Assembly: GCA_023391095.1 (NCBI GenBank)
Contig: JAEWBN010000022.1
Span: forward strand, 434,001 to 498,000
Length of the DNA stretch: 64,000 nt
Direction: 5' to 3'
From: Pseudomonadota bacterium
Lineage (GTDB): Bacteria > Pseudomonadota > Alphaproteobacteria > Rhizobiales > Devosiaceae
The notes under the pieces are model-generated. The model was not told the DNA's origin and did not search any database. It worked only from the letters and a program-made list of their open reading frames with translations. Positions 8,721 to 17,620 of this stretch are shown piece by piece. Numbering within the stretch: the stretch's first letter is position 1; each line of letters opens with the position of its first letter. A program made the position numbers and the translations under genes.

Positions 8721-10406
8721 TCAGTTCTCGATAGGCTTGAGAGCCAGAGCGTGCAGGACGCGCTCGCGGGTACCGTCATGGACCTGCGGACGCACGAAGG
8801 GGTTCTCTTCGGTGACCCAGCCGGTGAAGCGGCGAGTGGAGTATTCGTACCAGGTCGGGTTCGCGAAGAGCGAAATGACCGGGACGTTCTCGGCAACCAG
8901 CTTGTGCACTTCGGTCAGAAGCGCCTGCTGCTCTTCGCGGCCCGGCGTGGCACGGAACTCGTTGAGAAGTTCGTGTGCTTCGGGCAGCGGCAGCTGGTGC
9001 ATGGCCTGGAAGTCGATCTGGCCGGGCACCATCAGGCGGGGGTTGAACATGGGGTGATACTGGCTATGCGGAGTGGGGCCGGAATTGGTCCACATCACGT
9101 AGACGTCGAAGTTGCCATTGGGAGCAGCGTCGAACCAAGCACCCTGATCCATGGTCTTGAGGCTGGCATTGATGCCGATATCCTGCAGGTTTTCGGCGAC
9201 CGTCTGTCCGGTATTGACCCAGTCGGTCCAGCCCGACGGCATGGAGATGCCGAAGGCGATCGGCGTGCCATCGGGATTGTCGCGCCAGCCGTCATTGTCG
9301 GCATCGACAAATCCGGCCGCGTCGAGCATTTCCATGGCCTTGTCAGGGTCGTACTGCATCAGCCAGGCATAGGGCTCGAGAGCCGCTTCATCATACCAGG
9401 TGTTGAACAGCTCGCCCGTACCGATCGGGTACTTGGTGTGGGTGGTGAGGCCGAAGGTCGAGATATCGACAAGGGTATCGCGGTCGATGGCGACCGACAT
9501 GGCCTTGCGGAACTCAACATTGTTGAAGGGAGCCTTGGTGGTGTTGAGCTGAAGGTTCACGTCAGCACCGGCGGGCAGCCAGTAGTTGTTGAATTCTGAC
9601 TGCGGCAGGAAGGTGATATCGGGATCGGTAAGACCATCGCCGAGCCAGTCGAGATCGCCGGCCGAGAGCGCGGCAACAGTCTGCTCGTTGCCGTTCATCT
9701 GCGGGAAGCTCAGGCAGTCGATGGCATTGTCGGCATTATAGCGGCTCAGCTCATTGCGGCACAGTTCGTGGCCGTTGCGCGAGAAGTTGCGCACCTGGGT
9801 CCAAGGGCCAGTCGCAACCGGATTGAGGTTGGCGAAGTTCTTGGGATCCTCGACATCCTTCCAGATGTGCTCGGGTAGTGGATAGAGACCACCGAGACCA
9901 TAACGGATCAGCGCATCAGGCTCATTGAGGGTGAACTTGACGGTGTGATCATCGACCTTTTCGGCGCTGACCACGTTGCCGGTTTCGCCGTTATAGACGT
10001 CAATGCCCATGGGATAGTCGGGGTGGGCCTTGGCATATTCAAAGCTGAAGACCACGTCGTCGGCGTTGAAATCCTCGCCGTCGCTCCACTTGACGCCCTG
10101 ACGCAGCTTGTAGGTGATCGAGAGCATGTCTTCGGCAATTTCGAAACTCTCGGCGAGCGCGGCTTCGTTTTCACCCGGGTGCCAGAGATTGTCGATCCAG
10201 AGCGGCTCATAGGCAAAGTCGCGCATGCGCTGTTGCGGGCCGGTCGGGTTATTGGGGTTGTAGTTCTCCACCATGGCATCGGTGTGGTAGGGCAGCAGAC
10301 GCAGGATCACCTCTTCCTGGGCGATTACCGGCGCGCTGACCACAAGCCCCGCAACGCCCACCGTGGCCAGAGCCATTATCCTCAAAGTCTTGGTCTTCGT
10401 GTCCAC
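8721..10406 (-). CDS. ABC transporter substrate-binding protein, family 5
   Basis: 561-aa periplasmic solute-binding protein of the OppA/DppA family (SBP_bac_5). A signal peptide covers residues 1-29, cleaved before QEEVIL. Family landmarks are the FAYEPLW segment, LRQGVKWSDGEDFNADDVVFSFEY and the basic/hydrophobic VAIDRDTLVD stretch. The GTG at 10406 has a near-perfect AAGGAGGAG ribosome site. A LacI-type operator lies 27 nt before the start. No permease or ATPase precedes it, so it is the first structural gene of the five-gene operon. The substrate is probably an oligosaccharide, judged only by the LacI neighbour. Confidence 0.9.
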   Translation of the reverse strand: MDTKTKTLRIMALATVGVAGLVVSAPVIAQEEVILRLLPYHTDAMVENYNPNNPTGPQQRMRDFAYEPLWIDNLWHPGENEAALAESFEIAEDMLSITYKLRQGVKWSDGEDFNADDVVFSFEYAKAHPDYPMGIDVYNGETGNVVSAEKVDDHTVKFTLNEPDALIRYGLGGLYPLPEHIWKDVEDPKNFANLNPVATGPWTQVRNFSRNGHELCRNELSRYNADNAIDCLSFPQMNGNEQTVAALSAGDLDWLGDGLTDPDITFLPQSEFNNYWLPAGADVNLQLNTTKAPFNNVEFRKAMSVAIDRDTLVDISTFGLTTHTKYPIGTGELFNTWYDEAALEPYAWLMQYDPDKAMEMLDAAGFVDADNDGWRDNPDGTPIAFGISMPSGWTDWVNTGQTVAENLQDIGINASLKTMDQGAWFDAAPNGNFDVYVMWTNSGPTPHSQYHPMFNPRLMVPGQIDFQAMHQLPLPEAHELLNEFRATPGREEQQALLTEVHKLVAENVPVISLFANPTWYEYSTRRFTGWVTEENPFVRPQVHDGTRERVLHALALKPIEN

Positions 10407-10432
10407 TTCAGTCTCCTCCTTGTGGATCAGAT

Positions 10433-10450
10433 TGTGAGATCGATCCCATA
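10433..10450. promoter_or_regulatory. LacI-family operator upstream of the binding-protein gene
   Basis: The 18-bp site TGTGAGATCGATCCCATA lies between the regulator stop and the binding-protein start. It matches the site at 11576-11593 (read on the other strand) in 16 of 18 positions. It has a central CG and partial dyad symmetry, as LacI-family operators do. Confidence 0.82.
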
Positions 10451-10523
10451 TCTGGGCATCGTTCCCGTCTCCCTCGAATTTGCTGCCGGTTGTTGCGTCA
10501 CGCTGACCGGCGTCAGCCTTGGA

Positions 10524-11546
10524 TCAGGCGTCCTCCTCCTGTCGGACCGGTGCGGCGACGCTGGACCGCACAATCAGTTCAGTGTTGATCTTTGCCTGAA
10601 GCGGGCCGGCCTCGGGGCGCGCCAGCAATTCGAGCAACAGCTCGGCGGCAGCCTCCCCGATTGCATCCATGGACTGCCGGACGGTTGTGAGCGGCGGCCA
10701 CATATGCTGGGCATGAAAGGCATCGTCGAAGCCAATGACCGACACATCCCGCGGCACACTGATGCCGCGCTCGCGCATGGCCAGGAGCACGCCCCCGGCA
10801 ATGTCGTCATCGCCGGCGAAAATGGCGGTAAAGTCGCGGCCTTCGTCCAGCAGTTCGAGGGTCGCCGCGTAGCCGAACCGCTGGTGGAACTCGCCACCCA
10901 CAATGTGCAGGTCCGACATTGCCATGCCGTATTCGGCAAGGGCCGCGATCATGCCGTCGCGACGGGCGATGGTATCGCCGAACTCGGCCTGACCGGAGAG
11001 GTGGACGATGCGCCGGTGCCCCTGCTCGAGCAAGTGCCGCATGGCGGCGCGGGCGCCGCCAAAATTGTCGAGAATGACCTGGCCGCGGGAAACCGGACTT
11101 GGCTTATGGCCGATGGACACGACCGGGACACCCGCCCGCCGCACCATTTCCACCACGTCGGCCCGCATCGGGCGTTCAAGGTAAACGATGATGCCGTCGC
11201 AGGAGCGATCGATCAGTTCGATGATAGCGCGGGATTCTTCGTCCTGATCGGCGTAGCCCGATGAGACCATGAGCGACTTGCCAGCGGCGCGGGTCGCGCG
11301 CTGGACGCCATAGGTCATGTTGGCGAAATAGGGCGTCCCCACGTCGACGAAAACGGCGCCAATGACGTTGGAGCGGTTGGAGCGCAGGGCCTGGGCGAAA
11401 GTGTTCGGCCGGTATCCAAGCTCGGCAATCGCTTCTTCGATAGCCTTGCGCTTGGCCTCGGAGACATAGCCGTTTCCGGCCACCACCCTCGAGACGGTGG
11501 AGCGTGATACGCCCGCGCGTTTGGATACGTCGGTAATGGTCGCCAT
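10524..11546 (-). CDS. LacI-family transcriptional regulator
   Basis: 340 aa. The N-terminal LacI helix-turn-helix (ITDVSKRAGVSRSTVSRVVAG, residues about 4-25) has a hinge helix near GYRPNTFAQALRSNRS, then a periplasmic-binding-protein-like effector domain with IGFDDAFHA. The ATG at 11546 follows a strong AGGAGGAAG site; an upstream in-frame start would run across the operator. The same operator sequence lies before this gene and before the transporter gene, so it likely represses itself and the importer until a sugar binds. Confidence 0.92.
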   Translation of the reverse strand: MATITDVSKRAGVSRSTVSRVVAGNGYVSEAKRKAIEEAIAELGYRPNTFAQALRSNRSNVIGAVFVDVGTPYFANMTYGVQRATRAAGKSLMVSSGYADQDEESRAIIELIDRSCDGIIVYLERPMRADVVEMVRRAGVPVVSIGHKPSPVSRGQVILDNFGGARAAMRHLLEQGHRRIVHLSGQAEFGDTIARRDGMIAALAEYGMAMSDLHIVGGEFHQRFGYAATLELLDEGRDFTAIFAGDDDIAGGVLLAMRERGISVPRDVSVIGFDDAFHAQHMWPPLTTVRQSMDAIGEAAAELLLELLARPEAGPLQAKINTELIVRSSVAAPVRQEEDA

Positions 11547-11575
11547 ACCGCCCCAGCTTCCTCCTGTCGGCCTCT

Positions 11576-11593
11576 TATGGGACCGATCCCACA
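11576..11593. promoter_or_regulatory. LacI-family operator upstream of the regulator gene
   Basis: Read on the minus strand the site is TGTGGGATCGGTCCCATA, differing from the 10433-10450 site at two positions. It lies about 30 nt upstream of the regulator start, as expected for autoregulation. Confidence 0.82.
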
Positions 11594-11861
11594 CATGATG
11601 AAATCGATTGCAGGGCGAAGTCAAGAGAGGCAGAAAAATTTGCGCGACACGTAGCAAGACGCTGATGTGGCGCGTTTTTATTACGGTATTCCAACTGCTT
11701 GACTATAGTGTCGCGAACAGGTCGACTTTGGATAATCTGACTGCTGCGCAGAATGTGATCGCCCCTTGATGACGTGATGTACGTAAGGCGGATCGCCAAC
11801 ACAGTCCCCGGGGCCCACCTTGACGCAGGCGCTGATTTCCAGCATCTATGCCGCCACCCAA
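11594..11861. other. Intergenic region between the LacI gene and tRNA-Gly
   Basis: No open frame here has a ribosome site or a recognisable product. The region should contain the promoters of the leftward LacI gene and the rightward tRNA. I see a TTGACT around 11700 that could be a -35 element but no convincing -10 partner, so I assign no promoter. Confidence 0.4.
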
Positions 11862-11935
11862 GCGGGTGTAGCTCAATGGTAGAGCAGAAGCTTCCCAAGC
11901 TTACGACGAGGGTTCGATTCCCTTCACCCGCTCCA
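11862..11935 (+). tRNA. tRNA-Gly (anticodon CCC)
   Basis: A complete cloverleaf can be folded. The 7-bp acceptor stem pairs GCGGGTG with CACCCGC, the D stem GCTC with GAGC, the anticodon loop is TTCCCAA, and the T arm is GAGGG-TTCGATT-CCCTT. The discriminator is T and the CCA end is encoded. The anticodon stem has one G-A mismatch at its outer pair. It reads GGG glycine codons. Confidence 0.95.
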
Positions 11936-11950
11936 GTTTTCCGCCACAGA

Positions 11951-13795
11951 TCAGACGACCGGCTTTCTCAGCGGCCGCGGCGCGCGAGCAGCGCGGTCCG
12001 GCGCGCGCCGGACGGTGTCGTGGGGTGTCTTGAACCAGTAGAATGGCTGGCGGCCAAACTCGATGGCGGCCCTCGCCGTCGCTACGCCGATCAGAAGCCA
12101 ATAGGCGGTCAGAAGCGCCAGGGCAGGCAATAAACGCAGCTGCCCGATGCGCAGCAGGCCAAAGTAATTGGTGAAAAACGCAGCGCCGTAGCCGACCAGA
12201 AGCATAGCCGCAAACAAAGGATGCCAACGGGGAAACTCGGCCCAACCGACCATTCCCCACCAGAGCGAAAAGGTGAGCGAGCCGGCCAGCGCGATGTGGA
12301 GAAAGGGCGAGAGGATCATGCCCAGTATCAGGATTTCGAACAGCGCTGCGCCTCTCCAGCCGAGATCCTTCCAAAGCAGATGGGGCCGCCGGTTATGCAC
12401 GACAAGCGTCTGGAGCCAGCCTTTCATCCATCGCGTTCGCTGCCCGATCCAGGTGCGCAGCCTGAGCGGGGCGTCCTCATAAGTGCGGCTGGTGGTGGTG
12501 CCGGTTTTGAGGCCCCGGCGCGCCATGCGGACGCCCAGATCGGCATCTTCGGCCACGTTATAGGCGTCCCAGCCGCCGAGAGCGCGCAGGGTACTCGTGC
12601 GGAAGTGATTGGATGTGCCCCCCAGGGGAGTCACCGCACCCCAGCGCGCCAGGGCCGGGACGATTATGGAAAACTGCGCTGCGTATTCCGCCGCAAAAAG
12701 CGCCTGGAGCCAGCCATGATCGCTGTTGGTGATGGTGAGTTGTGCCTGGATGCAGTCGATGTCCGGCCGGGCCCGGAACTGGCCGAGGACACGCCGCAGC
12801 TGATCTGGCTCAGGTCGATCCTCGGCATCGAACACCACGACGAATTCGCCCGTGACCATGGGGAGGGCGAAATCCAGCGCCTTGGGCTTGGTGCGCGGGG
12901 GACCGTCGGGCACGGTGATCAGCGAAAAGCGCGGGTCTGCCAGGTAGGGGCGAACGCGCCGGATGGTTTCAGGCGATCGTGCTTCGACAATGAAGACGAT
13001 CTCCAGCCGGGACGCAGGATAGTCGAGCCCCCGCATCGCGGCAGCGATCTGGTCCACCATATTGGCCTCGTCGCGCAGGGGCACCATGACCGAATAGACC
13101 GGCAGTTCGGCCGGATCGGTGCCGGCTTCCGCCGGCGGCTCATCGGGTGGCGGGGTGATGAGTGCCGCGATCCGGATGAGAGCAGGCAGCACAACCAGAG
13201 CTACCCAGGCGAGAATGGTCCAGGGCTGGCCGGCGAAGGGCGCGAGCGTCACCAGCAGCACGAGGCCACCGAGCAGGACGAGCGCGCCCCAGCGGACGGG
13301 CGCGGTCAAATCGAGCTGGGCCACGGCCAGGGGCCATTTGCGCGTCAGGTTCTGCCTGGCGCCGTCCATCAGGGCCTCTTGCGCAAGGCCGACGAGATGC
13401 TCGTGCAGGGCCTGCCGCGGGACAAGGCAGACCGTGTTCTTCATCGCCGGGTTGGCATCGACCATGCGGCGCAGGCGCAGGGCGCTGAAGAAGTCGGGGG
13501 CCGCAAAGGCCACGTCCCTGTCGAGCAGGCGCAGCCGCACCATCCGGGCTTCGGCCAGTCGCTCAAGCCGCGAGGGCGCGTAGGATGACACCGTGCCGAT
13601 GGGGACTTTATGGAAGTAGGCGAGATCAGCCCATCGGGCGACGCGCTGCATGACGTCGGCTTCGGCAATGCCCAGCCGGAGCGCGCACCAGCGCAAGGGA
13701 TCGACCTCTGCTTCCAGCGCTTCCTGGAGGACCGTTTCAGCCTCGTCTGCCCGTTCATCCAGGATGGCGCGCAGCAGGCCGTTGGCGTCTGGCAT
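11951..13795 (-). CDS. Membrane glycosyltransferase, family 2
   Basis: 614 aa. A soluble N-terminal region of about 160 residues precedes two membrane segments near residues 165-215. A GT2 catalytic domain follows with YSVMVPLRDEANMVDQI, the metal-binding FDAEDRPEPDQL and the processive-type QRTRWMKGW motif. Three to four C-terminal membrane segments end the protein. The QxxRW motif suggests a cellulose-synthase-like enzyme making or exporting a polysaccharide at the inner membrane; the sugar is unknown. The start lies 13 nt after the luxI stop with no strong ribosome site, so it is probably co-transcribed and translationally coupled with the AHL synthase. Confidence 0.85.
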   Translation of the reverse strand: MPDANGLLRAILDERADEAETVLQEALEAEVDPLRWCALRLGIAEADVMQRVARWADLAYFHKVPIGTVSSYAPSRLERLAEARMVRLRLLDRDVAFAAPDFFSALRLRRMVDANPAMKNTVCLVPRQALHEHLVGLAQEALMDGARQNLTRKWPLAVAQLDLTAPVRWGALVLLGGLVLLVTLAPFAGQPWTILAWVALVVLPALIRIAALITPPPDEPPAEAGTDPAELPVYSVMVPLRDEANMVDQIAAAMRGLDYPASRLEIVFIVEARSPETIRRVRPYLADPRFSLITVPDGPPRTKPKALDFALPMVTGEFVVVFDAEDRPEPDQLRRVLGQFRARPDIDCIQAQLTITNSDHGWLQALFAAEYAAQFSIIVPALARWGAVTPLGGTSNHFRTSTLRALGGWDAYNVAEDADLGVRMARRGLKTGTTTSRTYEDAPLRLRTWIGQRTRWMKGWLQTLVVHNRRPHLLWKDLGWRGAALFEILILGMILSPFLHIALAGSLTFSLWWGMVGWAEFPRWHPLFAAMLLVGYGAAFFTNYFGLLRIGQLRLLPALALLTAYWLLIGVATARAAIEFGRQPFYWFKTPHDTVRRAPDRAARAPRPLRKPVV

Positions 13796-13807
13796 GGGCG
13801 GAGCGGC

Positions 13808-14461
13808 TTAGGGATGCAGATACGCTTGTGGCCCGGCTTGGGATAGACCCGGAATAGGAGCCGGGACGAGCGTTCGGCTCATCCCGGTGGCCCGCCGCAC
13901 ATTGTACAGGGCCTGTTCGGAGACCTCGATCCATGCCGCGACGGTGGGTTTGCCGTCGATTGTCGCCGGGTCACCCAGCGGGGTGATCCGCCAGCCGACA
14001 CTGGTGCCGTGCTCGAGCATGTAGATGGAGGAAACAAAGGTGAGATAGGAGTAGCCCTCCAGGAGGGCATGCTCCATCACCGCGCAGAAAAGGGCTGCAG
14101 ACTCGGGTGCGCGCCGCCGGCCTTCGCGTCGATCCGGACGCACGTAAAAGCGTGTCCAATCGGCCCCTAGCCAAGGCGCGGCAGGGAGATTTCCTTGCAC
14201 AAGCCCGTTAAAGACTGTCTGCAGCAAGTTCGGTTTATCGAGTGGGGTTATTCGCGAGCCGCCAGCAAGGCCCTGCTCGTCGGTCACAAGAATATGGGTG
14301 GCGTCGGCATTGTCGAAAGCGTCGATGTCGCGCCCGTCGGGGCGGCGCAGCGCTTCCCAGCCCTGCTGCTCCACGAAGATCGTGTGCCGCAGGCGAAAAT
14401 TTGCGTCGAGCAGCGCGCGGCTGCGCGCGTCAGCCGCTTCATTCAGGATATGGATCTGCAT
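13808..14461 (-). CDS. Acyl-homoserine-lactone synthase, LuxI family
   Basis: 217 aa. It makes N-acyl-homoserine lactone signals from S-adenosylmethionine and an acyl donor. Conserved LuxI positions are visible: R25, F29 and W35 in FRLRHTIFVEQQGWE, D47 and D50 in DIDAFDN, and R70 in GGSRI. The later E-x-x-R pair appears as D101-W-T-R104, so aspartate replaces the usual glutamate. It lies directly downstream of a LuxR gene and upstream of a glycosyltransferase gene. A candidate lux box sits about 70 nt before its start. Acyl chain length cannot be read from the sequence. Confidence 0.92.
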   Translation of the reverse strand: MQIHILNEAADARSRALLDANFRLRHTIFVEQQGWEALRRPDGRDIDAFDNADATHILVTDEQGLAGGSRITPLDKPNLLQTVFNGLVQGNLPAAPWLGADWTRFYVRPDRREGRRRAPESAALFCAVMEHALLEGYSYLTFVSSIYMLEHGTSVGWRITPLGDPATIDGKPTVAAWIEVSEQALYNVRRATGMSRTLVPAPIPGLSQAGPQAYLHP

Positions 14462-14529
14462 CGCGCTGCCCCCAGGTCATCCGCCATGTCATCGTGAACA
14501 TTTAGGCACGGGCGGGCAGTCGGCGGAAA

Positions 14530-14555
14530 TTGGTATTAATCACAATCAATACAAA
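14530..14555. promoter_or_regulatory. Candidate lux box upstream of luxI
   Basis: An imperfect dyad has arms TTGGTATTAAT and ATCAATACAAA around CACA (9 of 11 arm positions pair). It lies in the 100-nt gap between luxR and luxI, just after the luxR stop. Position and AT-richness suit a LuxR-AHL binding site; it does not match the classical ACCTGT consensus. Confidence 0.5.
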
Positions 14556-14561
14556 TTTCGC

Positions 14562-15278
14562 TCAAAGAGTAATGAGCTTGTGGCGGATGGCTTCGACGAC
14601 GGTATGGAGCCGGTTGTTGGTGCCGAGCCGCTTCTGAGCATTTTCGCAGTGCTGGTTGACGGTGCGCACCGTCAGTCCGGTGATCTCGGCAATCTCGGCA
14701 GCGGTCTTGCCATGGGCGGCCCATTTGAGCACTTCGGCCTCGCGCGGTGTGATCGCCCGGCGGGGCCCGGACCCCCTGGCGCTGTTCAGGTAGCGCAGGC
14801 GGCCATGCACATAGAGGGAAAGCATGTGCAGTTCGAGCCGCGCCTTTTCGTTGAGCTGATGGGTTTCCCCGACTAAGGACACCACGCCCTGCATACCGCC
14901 TTCCATGTGCACGGGCACGGCAAAGCCCTGCCCCATGCCGAAATCGCGGGCCTCGTCCATCACGCGCTTGGCGGGAAGATCGGAGACCGCGTCATAGGGC
15001 GCGTCGGACCAGTCAAAGGGCCGGGAAGTGGAAAAGCAATGGCGCGCCACAGGGTCGAGATGCACATAGCCCTTGGTGGTGTAACGGTCGAACCACTCGT
15101 CGTCCCAGCCGGAGAGCAGCACGAATGGGCGCACATCCATGCCGCGATCGGGCAGGCCGGAAATGATGAATTTCTCAAAGCCATAAGGCTTTATGGTCTG
15201 GCAAAGCGTGTCGAGAATGGCATCCGCGCTGGTGTGGCGCTGGATCGTCTCGATCGTTGTCATCAGGTCTGCATTCAT
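14562..15278 (-). CDS. LuxR-family quorum-sensing regulator
   Basis: 238 aa. The N-terminal autoinducer-binding domain carries the family pattern W62, Y66, D75 and P76 (EWFDRYTTKGYVHLDPV), which contacts the lactone ring and amide of an AHL. The C-terminal GerE helix-turn-helix starts with ITPREAEVLKWAAHGKT and has the recognition helix LTVRTVNQH. I use ATG 15278; an open frame runs 33 nt further up. It pairs with the adjacent luxI, and the gene order suggests that it controls luxI and the glycosyltransferase. Confidence 0.9.
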   Translation of the reverse strand: MNADLMTTIETIQRHTSADAILDTLCQTIKPYGFEKFIISGLPDRGMDVRPFVLLSGWDDEWFDRYTTKGYVHLDPVARHCFSTSRPFDWSDAPYDAVSDLPAKRVMDEARDFGMGQGFAVPVHMEGGMQGVVSLVGETHQLNEKARLELHMLSLYVHGRLRYLNSARGSGPRRAITPREAEVLKWAAHGKTAAEIAEITGLTVRTVNQHCENAQKRLGTNNRLHTVVEAIRHKLITL

Positions 15279-15353
15279 CCGGTCCGCCCCTGACCGCGCA
15301 AAATACGGCAATTCGCTGATTTAAATCGATATCAGTTTTGGGCGGAAAAGAAA

Positions 15354-15381
15354 CTGGCGTCTCGCATTCGTGAGACGCCAG
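15354..15381 (-). terminator. Intrinsic terminator after hslO
   Basis: A perfect 10-bp stem (CTGGCGTCTC with its complement) has an 8-nt loop. On the minus strand a T-rich stretch (TTTCTTTT) follows. It starts 20 nt after the hslO stop. Confidence 0.85.
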
Positions 15382-15400
15382 TCGTTTACGTCAAGCCGGG

Positions 15401-16414
15401 TCAGTTCTGGAACTGATGCGGGTTGAAGCGGTAGGCGGTCGAACAGAATTCGCAGACCACTTCGATCTCGCCATCGACGGCCATTTCCTGGCGGTCTTCC
15501 TCGGTGAAACTATTGGCCAGCATGTCCTCGATGCGGTCGGGCGAGCAGGTGCAGCGCTCTTCGAGCGGCATGGGCGGAAAAACGCGCACGCCGGTTTCAT
15601 GATAGAGCCGGAACAGGAGCCGCTCGGGCGACACATCCGGGTCCGCCAGTTCAAGGTCGGCAACAGTGGACAGGTGCGCCTTGGCTTCCGACCAGCCGTC
15701 GGCCTCGACAAAATTGGGGTCGAGCATGGCCGGATCGTTGAAATCGCTGTTGCCGGGTAGATCGGCCATAGCCCCCTGCCCGCTGGGCGGCAGATGCTGG
15801 ATCAGCATGCCACCGGCGCGCCAGCGCGGACGGTGGTCGCCTTTGGTGCTCATCTGGGCCACGGCCAGGCGTACTTGGGTCGGGATCTGCTCGGACTGCA
15901 TGAAATAGGTATGGGCGACCTGTTCGAGCGAACTCCCATCAAGGGCCACGATGCCCTGGTAGCGCTCGGTGTGGGGCCCCTGGTCGATGGTCATGGCCAG
16001 ATGGCCGTTGCCCAACAGGTCCGCCGGACCGGTCTTGCCGGCTTCCGCCGCCTTGACCAGCGCCTCCTGATCGAAGCGGGCGTAGCCGCGCATGCCATCT
16101 GGCGCGTCGAAGTCCACCACGATCAGGTTGACCGGGCCATCTGTCTGGGTCTGGAGGATGAACCGCCCTTCGAATTTAAGCGAGGAGCCGATCAGGGCCG
16201 ACAGCGCGACCGCTTCACCGAGCAGGCGCGCCACCGGCGCCGGATAGTCATGGCGCGACAGGATGGTGTCGAGAGCGGTGCCGAGCCGGACCACGCGGCC
16301 GCGCGTATCGAGCTTGTCCAGGGTAAAGGGCACGACGGCGTCGTCCCCGGTTTCGGGGCGATCGAGGCCCATCTGAGACAGCAGGTTCTCGCTCATCATC
16401 GGTTCCGTGGTCAT
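15401..16414 (-). CDS. hslO: Redox-regulated chaperone Hsp33
   Basis: 337 aa cytoplasmic holdase activated by oxidation. The C-terminal redox switch is present as C288-T-C290 and C321-E-F-C324, the CxC and CxxC zinc ligands. The N-terminal half has family features such as ALSALIGSSLKFEGRFILQTQTDGPV. It is slightly longer than the E. coli protein (about 290 aa), mainly at the N-terminus. The order argD-argF-hslO on one strand next to gcrA is common in Rhizobiales. It starts 155 nt after argF and ends at a clear terminator. Confidence 0.94.
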   Translation of the reverse strand: MTTEPMMSENLLSQMGLDRPETGDDAVVPFTLDKLDTRGRVVRLGTALDTILSRHDYPAPVARLLGEAVALSALIGSSLKFEGRFILQTQTDGPVNLIVVDFDAPDGMRGYARFDQEALVKAAEAGKTGPADLLGNGHLAMTIDQGPHTERYQGIVALDGSSLEQVAHTYFMQSEQIPTQVRLAVAQMSTKGDHRPRWRAGGMLIQHLPPSGQGAMADLPGNSDFNDPAMLDPNFVEADGWSEAKAHLSTVADLELADPDVSPERLLFRLYHETGVRVFPPMPLEERCTCSPDRIEDMLANSFTEEDRQEMAVDGEIEVVCEFCSTAYRFNPHQFQN

Positions 16415-16569
16415 CGGTTCACTACTTTCTCAAGGCTACGCCCGGGGGACGGACAGCGCCACCCTCGATCCACATGAGGCCGCAATCGCAAGGGCGGCAG
16501 CGCCCCGGAGGAGCGCCCCGCCCTTTGCAGCGGCAATCTGTGAAGCGGAACGGCACCGCCTTCAGGCGC

Positions 16570-17499
16570 CTAGTTCGTCTCGACCCCAAAGGCCCAGCAC
16601 AAAACGGCTTTCTGGGCATGAAGGCGATTTTCGGCCTCGTCGAACACCACCGACTGGGGACCGTCGATCACTTCGTCGGTCACCTCGTCGCCGCGATGGG
16701 CGGGCAGGCAGTGCATGAACAGGGCGTCCTTGTTCGCCAAGGCCATCAAATTGGTGTTGACCTGGTAGGGTTTCAAGACCCGGCGGCGCTCGGCGGCGTC
16801 AACGTCGCCCATCGATACCCAGGTATCGGTGATGACGAGGTCAGCGCCCTCGACCGCCTCGCGCGGGTCCTCGATCAAACGGGCATATTTGCCGGCGCGA
16901 TCGATGTCATGCATCAGATCCTTTTCCGGGCTGTATTCGTCCGGGGTGGCAATGGTCAGTTCGCATTCGAAGAGTTCTGCCGCGTTGACCCAGGAATGGA
17001 GCACGTTGTTGCTGTCCCCCACCCAGGCGACCTTGGCGCCTTTGATGGAGCCGCGATGCTCTTCAAAGGTCATGAGGTCCGCCATGATCTGGCAGGGATG
17101 TGCGCGACGCGTCAGGCCATTGATGACCGGGACGGTGGCGTTTTCCGCCAGGTCCAAGAGATCAGCGTGGCTCAGGATGCGGATCATGATCGCATCGACA
17201 TAGCGGCTCATGACCTGGGCCGTATCGGCCAGGGTTTCCTCGCGGCTGAGCTGCATTTCCTGGCCGGACAGCATGATGGTCTCGCCGCCCAGCTGGCGCA
17301 TGCCCACATCGAAGGAAACGCGTGTGCGGGTGGACTGGCGCTCAAAGATCATGGCCAAGACCTTGTCCTTGAGCAACTGAGGCCGGTCGCCTTCGCGAAG
17401 GCGCCCCTTCAGCGCATGGGCCTGATCGAGCATGCCGCGCAGTTCGGCGTAGGAAAAATCATCGATGGAAAGAAAATGTCTTTGAGTGCCGGTCGTCAT
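16570..17499 (-). CDS. argF: Ornithine carbamoyltransferase
   Basis: 309 aa. It converts ornithine and carbamoyl phosphate to citrulline in arginine synthesis. The carbamoyl-phosphate motif STRTR (56-60), HPCQ (RRAHPCQIMADL) and the ornithine-binding HCLPAHRG are all intact. The ATG at 17499 follows AGAAGGAGC; a longer frame has no ribosome site. It lies about 120 nt downstream of argD in the same direction. Confidence 0.96.
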   Translation of the reverse strand: MTTGTQRHFLSIDDFSYAELRGMLDQAHALKGRLREGDRPQLLKDKVLAMIFERQSTRTRVSFDVGMRQLGGETIMLSGQEMQLSREETLADTAQVMSRYVDAIMIRILSHADLLDLAENATVPVINGLTRRAHPCQIMADLMTFEEHRGSIKGAKVAWVGDSNNVLHSWVNAAELFECELTIATPDEYSPEKDLMHDIDRAGKYARLIEDPREAVEGADLVITDTWVSMGDVDAAERRRVLKPYQVNTNLMALANKDALFMHCLPAHRGDEVTDEVIDGPQSVVFDEAENRLHAQKAVLCWAFGVETN

Positions 17500-17620
17500 G
17501 GCCGGGCTCCTTCTGTGACGCTGATGCAAACGGGATCAATGCCGCCACCGTGACAGATGGCGGCTAACAAACCATGTCAGCGGGTTCGGCGGCGTCCGAA
17601 GTGATAGAAGGTCAGATACA

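Noticed and set aside
12221..13588. A 455-codon plus-strand frame opposite the glycosyltransferase
   Set aside because: It is antisense to GT2 motifs and has low-complexity, charged translation; no start site.
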